Program-made: the position numbers and the translations under genes
NCBI GenBank assembly: GCA_013115135.1
Contig: JABANP010000652.1
Location: 1-24,779, forward strand
From: Perkinsus olseni
Lineage: Eukaryota > Perkinsozoa > Perkinsida > Perkinsidae
Length of the DNA stretch: 24,779 nucleotides
Reading direction: 5' to 3'
Shown here: one piece after another, positions 1 to 9,885 of the stretch
Position numbering within the stretch: the first letter of the stretch is position 1
Layout of the letters: every line of letters starts with the position of its first letter
Notes under the pieces: generated by a model
What the model saw: the letters and a program-made list of their open reading frames with translations, nothing else
Database searches by the model: none
What the model was told of the DNA's origin: nothing

Positions 1-39
1 TCGGTCAGATCATCAGGGTCGAGCGTGCGTGTGATGCAG

Positions 40-516
40 GTATTACTACCAGCAGCAGCAACAGATGGCCGCCAATGCCCACATGCAGCAACAGGCTCAG
101 CATCAGGCGGCGGCTCAGCAGCAGCACGCTGCTGCGGCAGCTGCTGCCGCTGCTGCTCAGCAGAATGCTATGTTCCAGCAGCAACAGCAACAACAGCATG
201 CCGGGCTCATCTGGTGAGGACTAGTCTGGTTGAAGGGGTCTTAGCCTTCCTTTCTTGTCCTTCTTATCCTGTCTCCTTTTAAGGTACTATATTGATGATG
301 TTGGCAACATCCAAGGTCCGTTCACTAAGGTGAGTTCAAGTACGTGAGTCTAGTACCAGAGTGATGGTTTCCTTTTCTCAGGCGGAGCTGGCTGGCTGGT
401 ATTGCAATAGATGGCTGAGCGAGCAGTTGATGGTGTGCAAGTCTCTTTCGTGGCCGAATCCCCAGACGTCACACTTCGCCCCCTTGAGAGATTACCTCCA
501 CGAGATCTTCAATTAG
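40..516 (+). CDS. 3' end of a Gln/Ala-rich GYF-domain protein (partial, 5' end outside window)
   Basis: Three exons are visible: 40-213, 284-329 and 382-516, with introns of 70 nt (214-283) and 52 nt (330-381), all GT-AG and frame-preserving. An in-frame TGA at 32-34 shows that the first visible exon starts after the CAG at 37-39. The first exon encodes a Gln/Ala tract. The spliced C-terminus reads GLIWYYIDDVGNIQGPFTK and then AELAGWYCNRWLSEQL, which matches a GYF domain: an aromatic start, the GPF core and a following Trp. GYF domains bind proline-rich peptides, often in splicing or translational-repression factors. The usual G-Y-F part after the Trp is replaced by NRWL, so ligand binding may differ. 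The stop is TAG at 514-516. The specific orthologue is not recognised. Confidence 0.75.
41..205 (+). repeat. CAG/GCN-rich low-complexity tract (poly-Gln/poly-Ala)
   Basis: Runs of CAG/CAA and GCN codons encode alternating Gln and Ala stretches within the GYF-protein exon. Mixed synonymous codons argue against a recent pure-triplet expansion. Confidence 0.85.
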
Positions 517-1405
517 AAGTGCGCAGTCCCTCCCCAACAGACTTGGTGTATGACGAACCATTCTTGTGCTTCTCTTTGGAGTCTGACTTGTACATTTTCA
601 TAGGGGACAGTACCACTCTTCTCACGTCTCGTCTTCTCACCTTCTCCAACATAAGATGTGATTTATTTTTCCTTGCTATTAACGACTGTAGTAGCGAGAA
701 CGATCGAAGCCACTTTCCGACGATGTCTATTTTGTTCCTGCCAATTCTGGCTCTCTCCTCATTAGTATGAGGGTACTCACGACGATACTCATGTACTGCA
801 CTATATACCGCCCGGTATTTTCAGCGGCAATATTTGCCGTCGTCATCATCATCATCACCGTGTTGTGAGGTACTGGTAGTGCTTGCTTGCGGCGGTTATA
901 CGTAGAATTCTGTTGGCTATTGGTAGTAGCTCGTTGTCATCTGTTGCGTTGCTAAGTGGAGACTAGGTTCCGCGGTTCGCAAGGGATGACAACTTTTCCG
1001 CTCGATAATAAGGGAAAACCGCCAAGGGACTGCTACCAACGATATTGTGTCGTCTTATGGTGGTCGGTGTTGCGCGTTGCGGATAGCTCATGATCTTGGT
1101 CTCGCTCTTCGAAAAACGGGCCCGACCGCGCGAAACGACGCTTGCGAATGTTGATTCTCGAGCGCTAGTACACTAGGATATGAGAGTCTTGTCAATATGG
1201 TGGTGAAGCATCACGCGATGACGAGGCTGAAACGTAGTCATAACCATGCTCGGCTTTCTATTGGAAGGAATCACCTGAGGAACATCGGTGATAGAACTCA
1301 CTCGTTAGCGCAAACGGAGAGCTCCACAACACAAGACGCTCGGCAAGGATAAAGCACTACTTCAACGTTCATGCTGATGGGGCTGGACGGGAAAGTGTGG
1401 GGCCG
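517..1405. other. Intergenic region, GYF gene to POT copy 1
   Basis: This holds the 3' flank of the GYF-domain gene and the upstream flank of the first transporter unit. Open frames here are short, lack recognisable domains and overlap the GYF exon in the wrong frame. A short CAT-repeat stretch lies near 843-857. No gene is supported. Confidence 0.5.
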
Positions 1406-3363
1406 CACGAAAGGGGGACAGCAGTCGGAGACATCAGCTGACACAGTCGAGGCTAGAATGAGTGTTACACTCCCACTAGCCACCATAACCATCATACTTG
1501 AAGCTTGTTAATCACATATTTACCAAGTATGCCCCTCTCCCGTAGCGACAGTGGGAAATCGTACTCTTGGACTGATGTTTCGGGTAACGTCTACCAATAC
1601 TACAAGCACCCTATGACAAAGGCTGTCTTGTTCGTATTACTGCAAGAATTATGTGAACGTTTGGCCTTCTATGGTTTGATGCCAAACCTTCAGATCTTCC
1701 TCAAGGAATATCTTGGGGTTGATGATGCTGGTGCCAACTCATACATCTCAACGTTCAATGCTATTCTCTACGTTACCCCACTTCTCTCTGCTGTTATATC
1801 GGATACAATACTTGGGCTCTACCTCACTATTCTGGTATTCTCCTTCGTCTACATGGCGGGTTTGGCTCTTCTCACGCTCTCTACGATACACTCGATCAGT
1901 CAGCCGTGGATGATCCATATGGCGCTTCTCTTCCTCATCGCGTTTGGTGCGGGTGGTATTAAGAGTTGTGTCAATGTCATGGGAGCCCAACAGTTCCATC
2001 CTGAAGAGCATAAAGATCTCATTACAAGGTATTACACCTATTTCTATGCTTCTATCAATCTTGGTTCTATCGTTGGTGGTATTGTTACTCCGATTTTGGT
2101 CGAGTCGGTCTCTTTCACTGCAAGCTTTTCCTTCCCTCTCGTCGCCTTCATTCTCGCAACGATTGTCTTTGTTGCAGGCGACCTGATGGGTCGTTATGTG
2201 AAACCTAAGCCTCAGGGATCTGCAGTATTGGAGATCCTCAAGGTTATCTTCTTCTCTATTACGAGATGTTCCCTCGAGAAGAACAAGGAGTCGAATGGTG
2301 GTCGTTTCAAGGATGGTTTTATAGAGGATGCAAAGGCACTCTTCCGACTTGTGCCTTTATTTTCCCTCATCATCCCTTTTGTGATGGCCTACAATAACAT
2401 GACGACTGCCTTCCTTACACAGGGCAAGAAGATGGACACGAATCTCTTTGGATGGGATATGCCAGCCCAGATGATGCAGAACGTGGACCCTATTGCTGTG
2501 GTTTTGACGAGTGTGCTGGTTGACACGGTGTTGTTCCCTCTGTTGAAGAGGTTCAATCTGATGCCCCCAGTTCTGGTCCGATTCTGCATTGGGTCGCTGT
2601 GTGGCGCGGCGTCCTTACTCGTTGCTCTCGGCGTCGAGTACATGGTTATGTCGCAGCCTGTCTTCTCTGTATCAATCTGGTGGCAGATTCCTCAGTTCTG
2701 GTTGATTGCTGCTGGTGAGATCTTCCTCATCTCAACTTCTTACGAAGTTGCATTCACCCACTCTCCTGGAGCACTCAAGGCAGTTGCTTCCGCGTTCAAT
2801 CTCTGCTTCTTCTCCATCTCTAATGTCCTGTCGGCGGTCCTCTTCCAAGTATGCTCGAGTTGGCTTCCCAACTTCGATGTTGAGAACCCAACTGAAGAGG
2901 CGGTTAGCGGTGCACACTACGACTACTACTATATGGTTCTCGTAGCACTGTGTGTTTTCGGTGCTGTTGCTGCGGTATCGATGATCCCTTACTTTAACAA
3001 GGTCGCCGTTAAGAATGCGGCTAGGAAGGCTGAAGCCGAGCTCGAAGCAGCTAAGAAGGATGAGGTCGCGATCGATGTTTAATGTGTGGTCTGTTACGAT
3101 TGATTTTGTTAGAGAATGTTGTTATGATTACTACGAATAATGTAAGTCTTCGTTGTTCTATTATCTCTGTTTTACGCACTTGCTCTGCGGAGCTCGGTCT
3201 ATGTTGTTAAACGTGCTGTTTTAACGACCAAGTTCTGTTCTCTGGAAACGTGTAATCACGTGAGTTGTCGGAGAAATCTAACTCTATGTAAGTTACTCGT
3301 CTCGATTTCCACAAAACCGGTTAACATCCTTTTCCGTTCTGAGCATCTTTATGTTGCGTTCCT
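1406..3363 (+). repeat. POT duplication unit, copy 1
   Basis: This ~1.96 kb block holds the transporter gene, ~120 nt of shared upstream sequence and ~280 nt of shared downstream sequence. It recurs at 4844-6801 (direct) and 7919-9885 (inverted). The left border is where similarity to the unit at 4844 starts (CACGAAAGGGGGACAGC). Copies 1 and 3 share a further ~9 nt to the left. Confidence 0.85.
1529..3082 (+). CDS. Proton-dependent oligopeptide transporter (POT/PTR2/SLC15 family), copy 1
   Basis: A single-exon ORF of 517 aa. Translation should start at ATG 1529 (MPLSRSDSGK, with A at -3); the frame is open upstream only through a non-ATG codon. Family marks: the proton-coupling ExxER motif at residues 40-44 (ELCERLAFYG), the GIK motif in FGAGGIKSCVNVMGAQQF, and the PTR2-type FYxxIN signature in YFYASINLGSIVGG. 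Many hydrophobic segments are consistent with the 12-TM MFS fold. Known family role: proton-driven import of di-/tripeptides or similar small substrates at plasma or vacuolar membranes; the substrate here is not determinable. The C-terminus is charged (AEAELEAAKKDE). It lacks introns, unlike the V-ATPase, PP2C and amidohydrolase genes here. Its protein is identical to copy 3. Confidence 0.93.
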   Translation: MPLSRSDSGKSYSWTDVSGNVYQYYKHPMTKAVLFVLLQELCERLAFYGLMPNLQIFLKEYLGVDDAGANSYISTFNAILYVTPLLSAVISDTILGLYLTILVFSFVYMAGLALLTLSTIHSISQPWMIHMALLFLIAFGAGGIKSCVNVMGAQQFHPEEHKDLITRYYTYFYASINLGSIVGGIVTPILVESVSFTASFSFPLVAFILATIVFVAGDLMGRYVKPKPQGSAVLEILKVIFFSITRCSLEKNKESNGGRFKDGFIEDAKALFRLVPLFSLIIPFVMAYNNMTTAFLTQGKKMDTNLFGWDMPAQMMQNVDPIAVVLTSVLVDTVLFPLLKRFNLMPPVLVRFCIGSLCGAASLLVALGVEYMVMSQPVFSVSIWWQIPQFWLIAAGEIFLISTSYEVAFTHSPGALKAVASAFNLCFFSISNVLSAVLFQVCSSWLPNFDVENPTEEAVSGAHYDYYYMVLVALCVFGAVAAVSMIPYFNKVAVKNAARKAEAELEAAKKDEVAIDV

Positions 3364-4843
3364 CAGAGATGAGCTGGATGTCACGAATAGATGCAATAGC
3401 CGTCGCCCCAAAGTTGTGGGTTCACCCGTTATCTGAGCGGTAAACCTTCATTTATCTCTATGCAGGAAGGTTTCTTCGTGTGTTCGGACTCACTAAGGTA
3501 AGGGGCGAGTTACGCCAGTTAGTCCTCTGGTGCATGGAAGTTCCTTGAAGGAACAGCTTCTCGTGTACTCAGCGGGTTGCTTATAATCGGAAGCTGTGGC
3601 ACGTTTAGGTGTGAACTTCTCTCTGGCCGTGCCCCCCTCAAGACGTTATAGCCGCACCATATGAGCAATGCGATGATGCGACGCACCCTCGAGGAGAATG
3701 GCTTGTCCATGAGAGGCTCATGAGTTGAAAAGATACGATCAAGAACCCGTCGCAGGACTTGCTTCCGTGAAATGCACTCCGGAAGGAGAGTACTCGAGTG
3801 AGATTAATTTCGACAGCGGCTTCCGTCGATTGATTTCAGGCATGAAATCGATGTCGCTAACTACATCTTCGAACTGGCATTGGAGCGCTGGTTCGCGGCC
3901 CGGGTTGTTGAAGCGGTCCAACACAAAATGCTACAGTACACTGCTCAAGAAGTCTTTGACTCCATCGAAGTGATCCGTCACAGCTTGGATGGCGATTAGG
4001 CATGAAAATGGTGAACTGAATGCAGTGCGTCGAGTGCTGATCACCGATAACTGGGAGCAGTTTCGTCGTTTCCGATTGAGGACATTTCCAACGGGAGCCG
4101 TCCCTCAGAATTGTCGAATTCGGAGGCCTACTTAAGAAGGCTCCTTAATGCAGCTTGAGAGGGGCTTTGACCCGGTTCAAGGAAAATCCGGCCATTCCTG
4201 CTCCATGAACTTTGAGAAGTCTTCCTTCAGGAGACTTCTGACTCAAAAGTTTTGAAATAGGGCCCAGCGTTTACTGCCAGCACGGAAGAGATATTCATCG
4301 GAGTAGTGGCAAGCTCTGTGGAGACTTCTAACTGGGAACCGATTCTCCCTAGAAGATGCGTTTCCATAACACTGCGTAGTGGAAAATCTTGATGCAATGC
4401 GCACTCACTCCGGGTTGCGATCTCACTGAAATCCTAATTGGCGATCCTAGTTGCTCGTTCCCTGTCATCCTGGTGACCAGTATCGAGCGTTACCTCCGTC
4501 GATGACTCCCCAGCACCATGTCTTCTCGTCCCTTCCTGACTGATGATTTCACCTCATCAAGTGGCGCTATTGCGCATATATTTCCGACCCCGTCACCGAA
4601 TGCCGCCGTCGAATGTCATTCTGATACGACTTGGGAATACAGATTGCGACTTTGCGCTTACCCAGATCTTTTAGAAAGGAATAGCTGGGCAGTATCGCCA
4701 ATCCACTCTTCATTGTTTGGACTTTAGTCGACACGAGCAGGAAACTTGACGTCGCGAAGCCCCCAATATGGATGGCTGGCTCCTCCGTTGAATGTGCCGA
4801 TGAGGCCGCATCGGAAAGCGGAGTTCCTCGCAGTACTTGTCCA
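3364..4843. other. Spacer between POT copies 1 and 2
   Basis: About 1.5 kb with no intact gene. Several short segments read like coding sequence but are broken by stops and frame changes; they are described under the pseudogene entry at 3660-4727. The remainder shows nothing I can name. Confidence 0.5.
3660..4727 (+). pseudogene. Decayed protein-coding sequence, family unknown
   Basis: A series of coding-like pieces on the + strand lies in changing frames. 3808-3999 (63 codons) includes ALERWFAARVVEAVQHKML. 3995-4135 includes VRRVLITDNWEQFRRFR, and the same frame continues past one TAA with MQLERGFDPVQGK. Near 4270-4390 there is TASTEEIFIGVVASS. Near 4550-4680 there is MPPSNVILIRLGNTDCDF. 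No good splice sites connect these pieces, so I read the region as a gene or element broken by indels and stops. I do not recognise the family. It could instead be a multi-exon gene whose introns I failed to place. Confidence 0.3.
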
Positions 4844-6801
4844 CACGAAAGGGGGACAGCAGTCGGAGACATCAGCTGACACAGTCGAGGCTAGAATGAG
4901 TGTTACACTCCCTCTAGCCACCATAATCATCATACTTGAAGCTTGTTAATCACATATTTACCAAGTATGCCCCTCTCTCGTAGCGACAGTGGGAAATCGT
5001 ACTCTTGGACTGATGTTTCGGGTAACGTCTACCAATACTACAAGCACCCTATGACAAAGGCTGTCTTGTTCGTATTACTGCAAGAATTATGTGAACGTTT
5101 GGCCTTCTATGGTTTGATGCCAAACCTTCAGATCTTCCTCAAGGAATATCTTGGGGTTGATGATGCTGGTGCCAACTCATACATCTCAACGTTCAATGCT
5201 ATTCTCTACGTTACCCCACTTCTCTCTGCTGTTATATCGGATACAATACTTGGGCTCTACCTCACTATTCTGGTATTCTCCTTCGTCTACATGGCGGGTT
5301 TGGCTCTTCTCACGCTCTCTACGATACACTCGATCAGTCAGCCGTGGATGATCCATATGGCGCTTCTCTTCCTCATCGCGTTTGGTGCGGGTGGTATTAA
5401 GAGTTGTGTCAACGTCATGGGAGCCCAACAGTTCCATCCTGAAGAGCATAAAGATCTTATTACAAGGTATTACACCTACTTCTATGCTTCTATCAATCTT
5501 GGTTCTATCGTTGGCGGTATTGTTACTCCGATTTTGGTTGAGTCGGTCTCTTTCACTGCAAGCTTTTCCTTCCCTCTCGTCGCCTTCATTCTGGCAACGA
5601 TTGTCTTTGTTGCAGGCGACCTGATGGGTCGTTATGTCAAACCTAAGCCTCAGGGATCTGCAGTATTGGAGATCCTCAAGGTTATCTTCTTCTCTATTAC
5701 GAGATGTTCCCTCGAGAAGAACAAGGAGTCGAATGGTGGTCGTTTCAAGGATGGTTTCATAGAGGATGCAAAGGCACTCTTCCGACTTGTGCCTTTATTT
5801 TCCCTCATCATCCCTTTTGTGATGGCCTACAATAACATGACGACTGCCTTCCTTACACAGGGCAAGAAGATGGACACGAATCTCTTTGGATGGGATATGC
5901 CAGCCCAGATGATGCAGAACGTGGACCCTATTGCTGTGGTTTTGACGAGTGTGCTGGTTGACACGGTGTTGTTCCCTCTGTTGAAGAGGTTCAATCTGAT
6001 GCCCCCAGTTCTGGTCCGATTCTGCATTGGGTCGCTGTGTGGTGCCGCGTCGTTACTCGTTGCTCTCGGCGTCGAGTACATGGTTATGTCGCAGCCTGTC
6101 TTCTCTGTATCAATCTGGTGGCAGATTCCTCAGTTCTGGTTGATTGCTGCTGGTGAGATCTTCCTCATCTCAACTTCTTACGAAGTTGCATTCACCCACT
6201 CTCCTGGAGCACTCAAGGCAGTTGCTTCCGCGTTCAATCTCTGCTTCTTCTCCATCTCTAATGTCCTGTCGGCGGTCCTCTTCCAAGTATGCTCGAGTTG
6301 GCTTCCCAACTTCGATGTTGAGAACCCAACTGAAGAGGCGGTTAGCGGTGCACACTACGACTACTACTACATGGTTCTCGTAGCACTGTGTGTTTTCGGT
6401 GCTGTTGCTGCGGTATCGATGATCCCTTACTTTAACAAGGTCGCCGCTAAGAATGCGGCTAGGAAGGCTGAAGCCGAGCTCGAAGCCGCTAAGAAGGATG
6501 AGGTCGCGATCGATGTTTAATCTGTGGTATGCTAAGATTCAATTTGTTCGAAGAATGTTTTATGATTGCTACGAGAAATGTGAGTCATCGTTGTTCTATT
6601 ATCTCTGTTTTACGCACTTGCTCTGCGGAGCTCGGTTGAAGTTGTTAAACGTGCTGTTTTAACGACCAAGTTCTGTTCTCTGTAAACGTGTAATCACGTG
6701 AGTTGTCGGAGAAATCTAACTCTATGTAAGTTACTGGTCTCGGTTTCCACAAAACCGGTTAATATGCTTTTCCGTTCTGAGCATCTTCATATTGTGTTCG
6801 T
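4844..6801 (+). repeat. POT duplication unit, copy 2
   Basis: Direct copy of the block at 1406-3363. Similarity begins at CACGAAAGGG (4844), runs through the gene and ends around 6801, after the shared TCCGTTCTGAGCATCTT element. The sequence just after the stop codon differs visibly from copy 1, while the coding sequence is almost identical. Confidence 0.85.
4967..6520 (+). CDS. Proton-dependent oligopeptide transporter (POT/PTR2/SLC15 family), copy 2
   Basis: An intronless 517-aa ORF starting at ATG 4967, equivalent to copy 1. The only amino-acid difference I find from copies 1 and 3 is Val to Ala at residue 494, in the cytosolic-looking C-terminal tail; other differences are synonymous. 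The ExxER, GIK and PTR2 signature motifs are intact, so the product should be functional. It lies in the same orientation as copy 1 and converges tail-to-tail on copy 3 across a ~1.1 kb spacer. Multiple near-identical copies could raise dosage or allow differential regulation by their differing flanks (inference). Confidence 0.93.
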   Translation: MPLSRSDSGKSYSWTDVSGNVYQYYKHPMTKAVLFVLLQELCERLAFYGLMPNLQIFLKEYLGVDDAGANSYISTFNAILYVTPLLSAVISDTILGLYLTILVFSFVYMAGLALLTLSTIHSISQPWMIHMALLFLIAFGAGGIKSCVNVMGAQQFHPEEHKDLITRYYTYFYASINLGSIVGGIVTPILVESVSFTASFSFPLVAFILATIVFVAGDLMGRYVKPKPQGSAVLEILKVIFFSITRCSLEKNKESNGGRFKDGFIEDAKALFRLVPLFSLIIPFVMAYNNMTTAFLTQGKKMDTNLFGWDMPAQMMQNVDPIAVVLTSVLVDTVLFPLLKRFNLMPPVLVRFCIGSLCGAASLLVALGVEYMVMSQPVFSVSIWWQIPQFWLIAAGEIFLISTSYEVAFTHSPGALKAVASAFNLCFFSISNVLSAVLFQVCSSWLPNFDVENPTEEAVSGAHYDYYYMVLVALCVFGAVAAVSMIPYFNKVAAKNAARKAEAELEAAKKDEVAIDV

Positions 6802-7918
6802 GAGAATAGTCCATCATGATGCCTTATTGCGATTCACGAGGTTTCGTGGTTTGCTGGCAGGTAGGAAAGCAGCAGAGGCTGAGTAAGGTCAGCAGGGTGT
6901 GACTGCGCTCACTTCGTCGTACGTGAGTGAGGGGGCACTTTTATGTGAGAGAAAACACTCCTCAACGAAGAGGCCGTGTGTGTGAGGTAAAAAGGTCAAC
7001 GCCGACAGTACGGCTTAATAGCATCGATGTGCCATTTGAGAGGGATTGGTTCAGCCCGTTAAATAGGCTCTGTTCATCCAGCCGAAGGATGTTGCCCTCC
7101 CTCTCACTAGAGACATTGAAGGCAATGTCATTCTTATTGGCTGAGATACGTGATGCTAACGTCATTCTCTCGTATTACGCATCTGTCTCTGAACAGGCTG
7201 TGTTTAGCGGTTGACTCGAGCCTCGGAGAATTTCTGAATGGATTACGGAACCGCCTTCCACGTGTGAGTGGCAATGCCATTATCGATCTGAGTTCAGAAT
7301 CATGTTATCGAGGGAAGGGATTCATGCAATCTTAGTGTCCCACTTAAGTAAGAGAACTGAGCTTCAGCGCTGCGAGTCCAGAAACGGGTTGCTCATCGTG
7401 AATTAGGACACTGACTGTCGGATCGTGAATCAGAGTTCGAGATCAGAGCATCCGCAGACGGCCCCAGGCAGAATAATGCCTCCCCGAGGTGGTGCCGTTC
7501 GACCGCTGGAATTCCGACATCCTCAAACTGCGGGCCCGAATCAGAGAAACCCCAGGGGAAACTCCCCCACCGATCGATATGAGGTAGGTGTCAGATGGTT
7601 CATCAAAACGCTGCCATAAAGAAGTCCACTCACACGGAGTCCGTTCAGGTTTTCTTTCCTCCTAGCAGTATCTGCTCGCGCATCCGGGGAATACGAAATG
7701 GTGGTTTTTCAGTGGGAAAATCGCAGGATTTAACGTCACCGAGGCATGGAACGGGTTATATCGGTCACAGATGTCTACTTTCAAGGCGCTGATAAATAGC
7801 TCAGCAATAGTTATCAAACTTGTACTGTTGAAATAAATCATAATCCTTCCTATCAGAGAACAGCCAAGCTCACGGATGAACGATAAATTGACGTGAACCT
7901 AGACATCCACTTTGCCCT
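6802..7918. other. Spacer between convergent POT copies 2 and 3
   Basis: About 1.1 kb between the two convergent transporter units. One candidate exon pair (7425-7836) is listed separately. A few other short coding-like pieces occur (for example DVALPLTRDIEGNVILIG near 7088-7140), ended by stops. No complete gene is supported. Confidence 0.5.
7425..7836 (+). other. Candidate exons of an unidentified gene or gene remnant
   Basis: 7666-7836 is an open exon of 56 codons plus TAA, with a strong pyrimidine tract and TAG acceptor just before it (7651-7665). It includes HPGNTKWWFFSGKIAGFN and TEAWNGLYRSQMSTFK, which look like real protein. Upstream, a GTAGGT donor (GAG at 7581-7583, intron from 7584) would give a phase-0 join from the frame opening at 7425 (ending NSPTDRYE). 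A different frame over 7477-7584 looks more coding-like (VVPFDRWNSDILKLRARIRE) but does not splice in frame. The conflict suggests decay or an unseen junction. I do not recognise the family. Confidence 0.3.
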
Positions 7919-9885
7919 TACCAACACAACATGAGGATCTTAAGAACGGAAAAGCATATTAACCGGTTTTGTGGAAACCGAGACCAGTAACTTACATAGG
8001 GTTAGATTTCTCCGACAACTCACGTGATTACACGTTTCCAGAGAACAGAACTTGGTCGTTAAAACAGCACGTTTAACAACTTCAACCGAGCTCCGCAGAG
8101 CAAGTGCATAAAACAGAGATAATAGAACAACGAAGACTCACATTTCCCATAGGTATCATAAAACATTTTCGTAACAAATTGAATCTTAGCATACCACACA
8201 TTAAACATCGATCGCGACCTCATCCTTCTTAGCGGCTTCGAGCTCGGCTTCAGCCTTCCTAGCCGCATTCTTAACGGCGACCTTGTTAAAGTAAGGGATC
8301 ATCGATACCGCAGCAACAGCACCGAAAACACACAGTGCTACGAGAACCATATAGTAGTAGTCGTAGTGTGCACCGCTAACCGCCTCTTCAGTTGGGTTCT
8401 CAACATCGAAGTTGGGAAGCCAACTCGAGCATACTTGGAAGAGGACCGCCGACAGGACATTAGAGATGGAGAAGAAGCAGAGATTGAACGCGGAAGCAAC
8501 TGCCTTGAGTGCTCCAGGAGAGTGGGTGAAAGCAACTTCGTAAGAAGTTGAGATGAGGAAGATCTCACCAGCAGCAATCAACCAGAACTGAGGAATCTGC
8601 CACCAGATTGATACAGAGAAGACAGGCTGCGACATAACCATGTACTCGACGCCGAGAGCAACGAGTAAGGACGCGGCACCACACAGCGACCCAATGCAGA
8701 ATCGGACCAGAACTGGGGGCATCAGGTTGAACCTCTTCAACAGAGGGAACAACACCGTGTCAACCAGCACACTCGTCAAAACCACAGCAATAGGGTCCAC
8801 GTTCTGCATCATCTGGGCTGGCATATCCCATCCAAAGAGATTCGTGTCCATCTTCTTGCCCTGTGTAAGGAAAGCAGTCGTCATGTTATTGTAGGCCATC
8901 ACAAAAGGGATGATGAGGGAAAATAAAGGCACAAGTCGGAAGAGTGCCTTTGCATCCTCTATAAAACCATCCTTGAAACGACCACCATTCGACTCCTTGT
9001 TCTTCTCGAGGGAACATCTCGTAATAGAGAAGAAGATGACCTTGAGGATCTCCAATACTGCAGATCCCTGAGGCTTAGGTTTCACATAACGACCCATCAG
9101 GTCGCCTGCAACAAAGACAATCGTTGCGAGAATGAAGGCGACGAGAGGGAAGGAAAAGCTTGCAGTGAAAGAGACCGACTCAACCAAAATCGGAGTAACA
9201 ATACCACCAACGATAGAACCAAGATTGATAGAAGCATAGAAGTAGGTGTAATACCTCGTAATGAGATCTTTATGCTCTTCAGGATGGAATTGTTGGGCTC
9301 CCATGACGTTGACACAACTCTTAATACCACCCGCACCAAACGCGATGAGGAAGAGAAGCGCCATATGGATCATCCACGGCTGACTGATCGAGTGTATCGT
9401 AGAGAGCGTAAGAAGAGCCAAACCCGCCATGTAGACGAAGGAGAATACCAGAATAGTGAGGTAGAGCCCAAGTATTGTATCCGATATAACAGCAGAGAGA
9501 AGTGGGGTAACGTAGAGAATAGCATTGAACGTTGAGATGTATGAGTTGGCACCAGCATCATCAACCCCAAGATATTCCTTGAGGAAGATCTGAAGGTTTG
9601 GCATCAAACCGTAGAAGGCCAAACGTTCACATAATTCTTGCAGTAAAACGAACAAGACAGCCTTTGTCATAGGGTGCTTGTAGTATTGGTAGACGTTACC
9701 CGAAACATCAGTCCAAGAGTACGATTTCCCACTGTCGCTACGAGAGAGGGGCATACTTGGTAAATATGTGATTAACAAGCTTCAAGTATGATGGTTATGG
9801 TGGCTAGAGGGAGTGTAACACTCATTCTAGCCTCGACTGTGTTAGCTGATGTCTCCGACTGCTGTCCCCTTTCGTGCGGCCCCAC
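7919..9885 (-). repeat. POT duplication unit, copy 3 (inverted)
   Basis: Reverse-complement copy of the transporter block. The shared 3' flank runs from 8200 down to about 7919. The shared 5' flank runs from 9755 to 9876 for all copies, and to about 9885 when compared with copy 1 (GTGGGGCCGCACGAAAGGGG in the unit's own orientation). Confidence 0.85.
8201..9754 (-). CDS. Proton-dependent oligopeptide transporter (POT/PTR2/SLC15 family), copy 3
   Basis: An intronless 517-aa ORF on the minus strand. The start is the ATG at 9754-9752, equivalent to the other copies. The protein appears identical to copy 1, with synonymous nucleotide changes, and carries the same ExxER, GIK and PTR2 signatures. 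Because copies 2 and 3 are inverted relative to each other, transcripts running past their stops could form long complementary 3' ends across the shared flank. Identity over the whole coding region suggests recent duplication or gene conversion. Confidence 0.93.
   Translation of the reverse strand: MPLSRSDSGKSYSWTDVSGNVYQYYKHPMTKAVLFVLLQELCERLAFYGLMPNLQIFLKEYLGVDDAGANSYISTFNAILYVTPLLSAVISDTILGLYLTILVFSFVYMAGLALLTLSTIHSISQPWMIHMALLFLIAFGAGGIKSCVNVMGAQQFHPEEHKDLITRYYTYFYASINLGSIVGGIVTPILVESVSFTASFSFPLVAFILATIVFVAGDLMGRYVKPKPQGSAVLEILKVIFFSITRCSLEKNKESNGGRFKDGFIEDAKALFRLVPLFSLIIPFVMAYNNMTTAFLTQGKKMDTNLFGWDMPAQMMQNVDPIAVVLTSVLVDTVLFPLLKRFNLMPPVLVRFCIGSLCGAASLLVALGVEYMVMSQPVFSVSIWWQIPQFWLIAAGEIFLISTSYEVAFTHSPGALKAVASAFNLCFFSISNVLSAVLFQVCSSWLPNFDVENPTEEAVSGAHYDYYYMVLVALCVFGAVAAVSMIPYFNKVAVKNAARKAEAELEAAKKDEVAIDV

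Noticed and set aside
411..770. 119-aa ORF downstream of the GYF exon
   Set aside because: It overlaps the GYF-encoding exon in another frame and shows no domain; the spliced GYF frame ends properly at 516.
1505..1528. Upstream TTG start for the POT genes (8 extra residues)
   Set aside because: The genome is eukaryotic in style; the ATG at 1529 (and equivalents 4967, 9754) is the sensible start.
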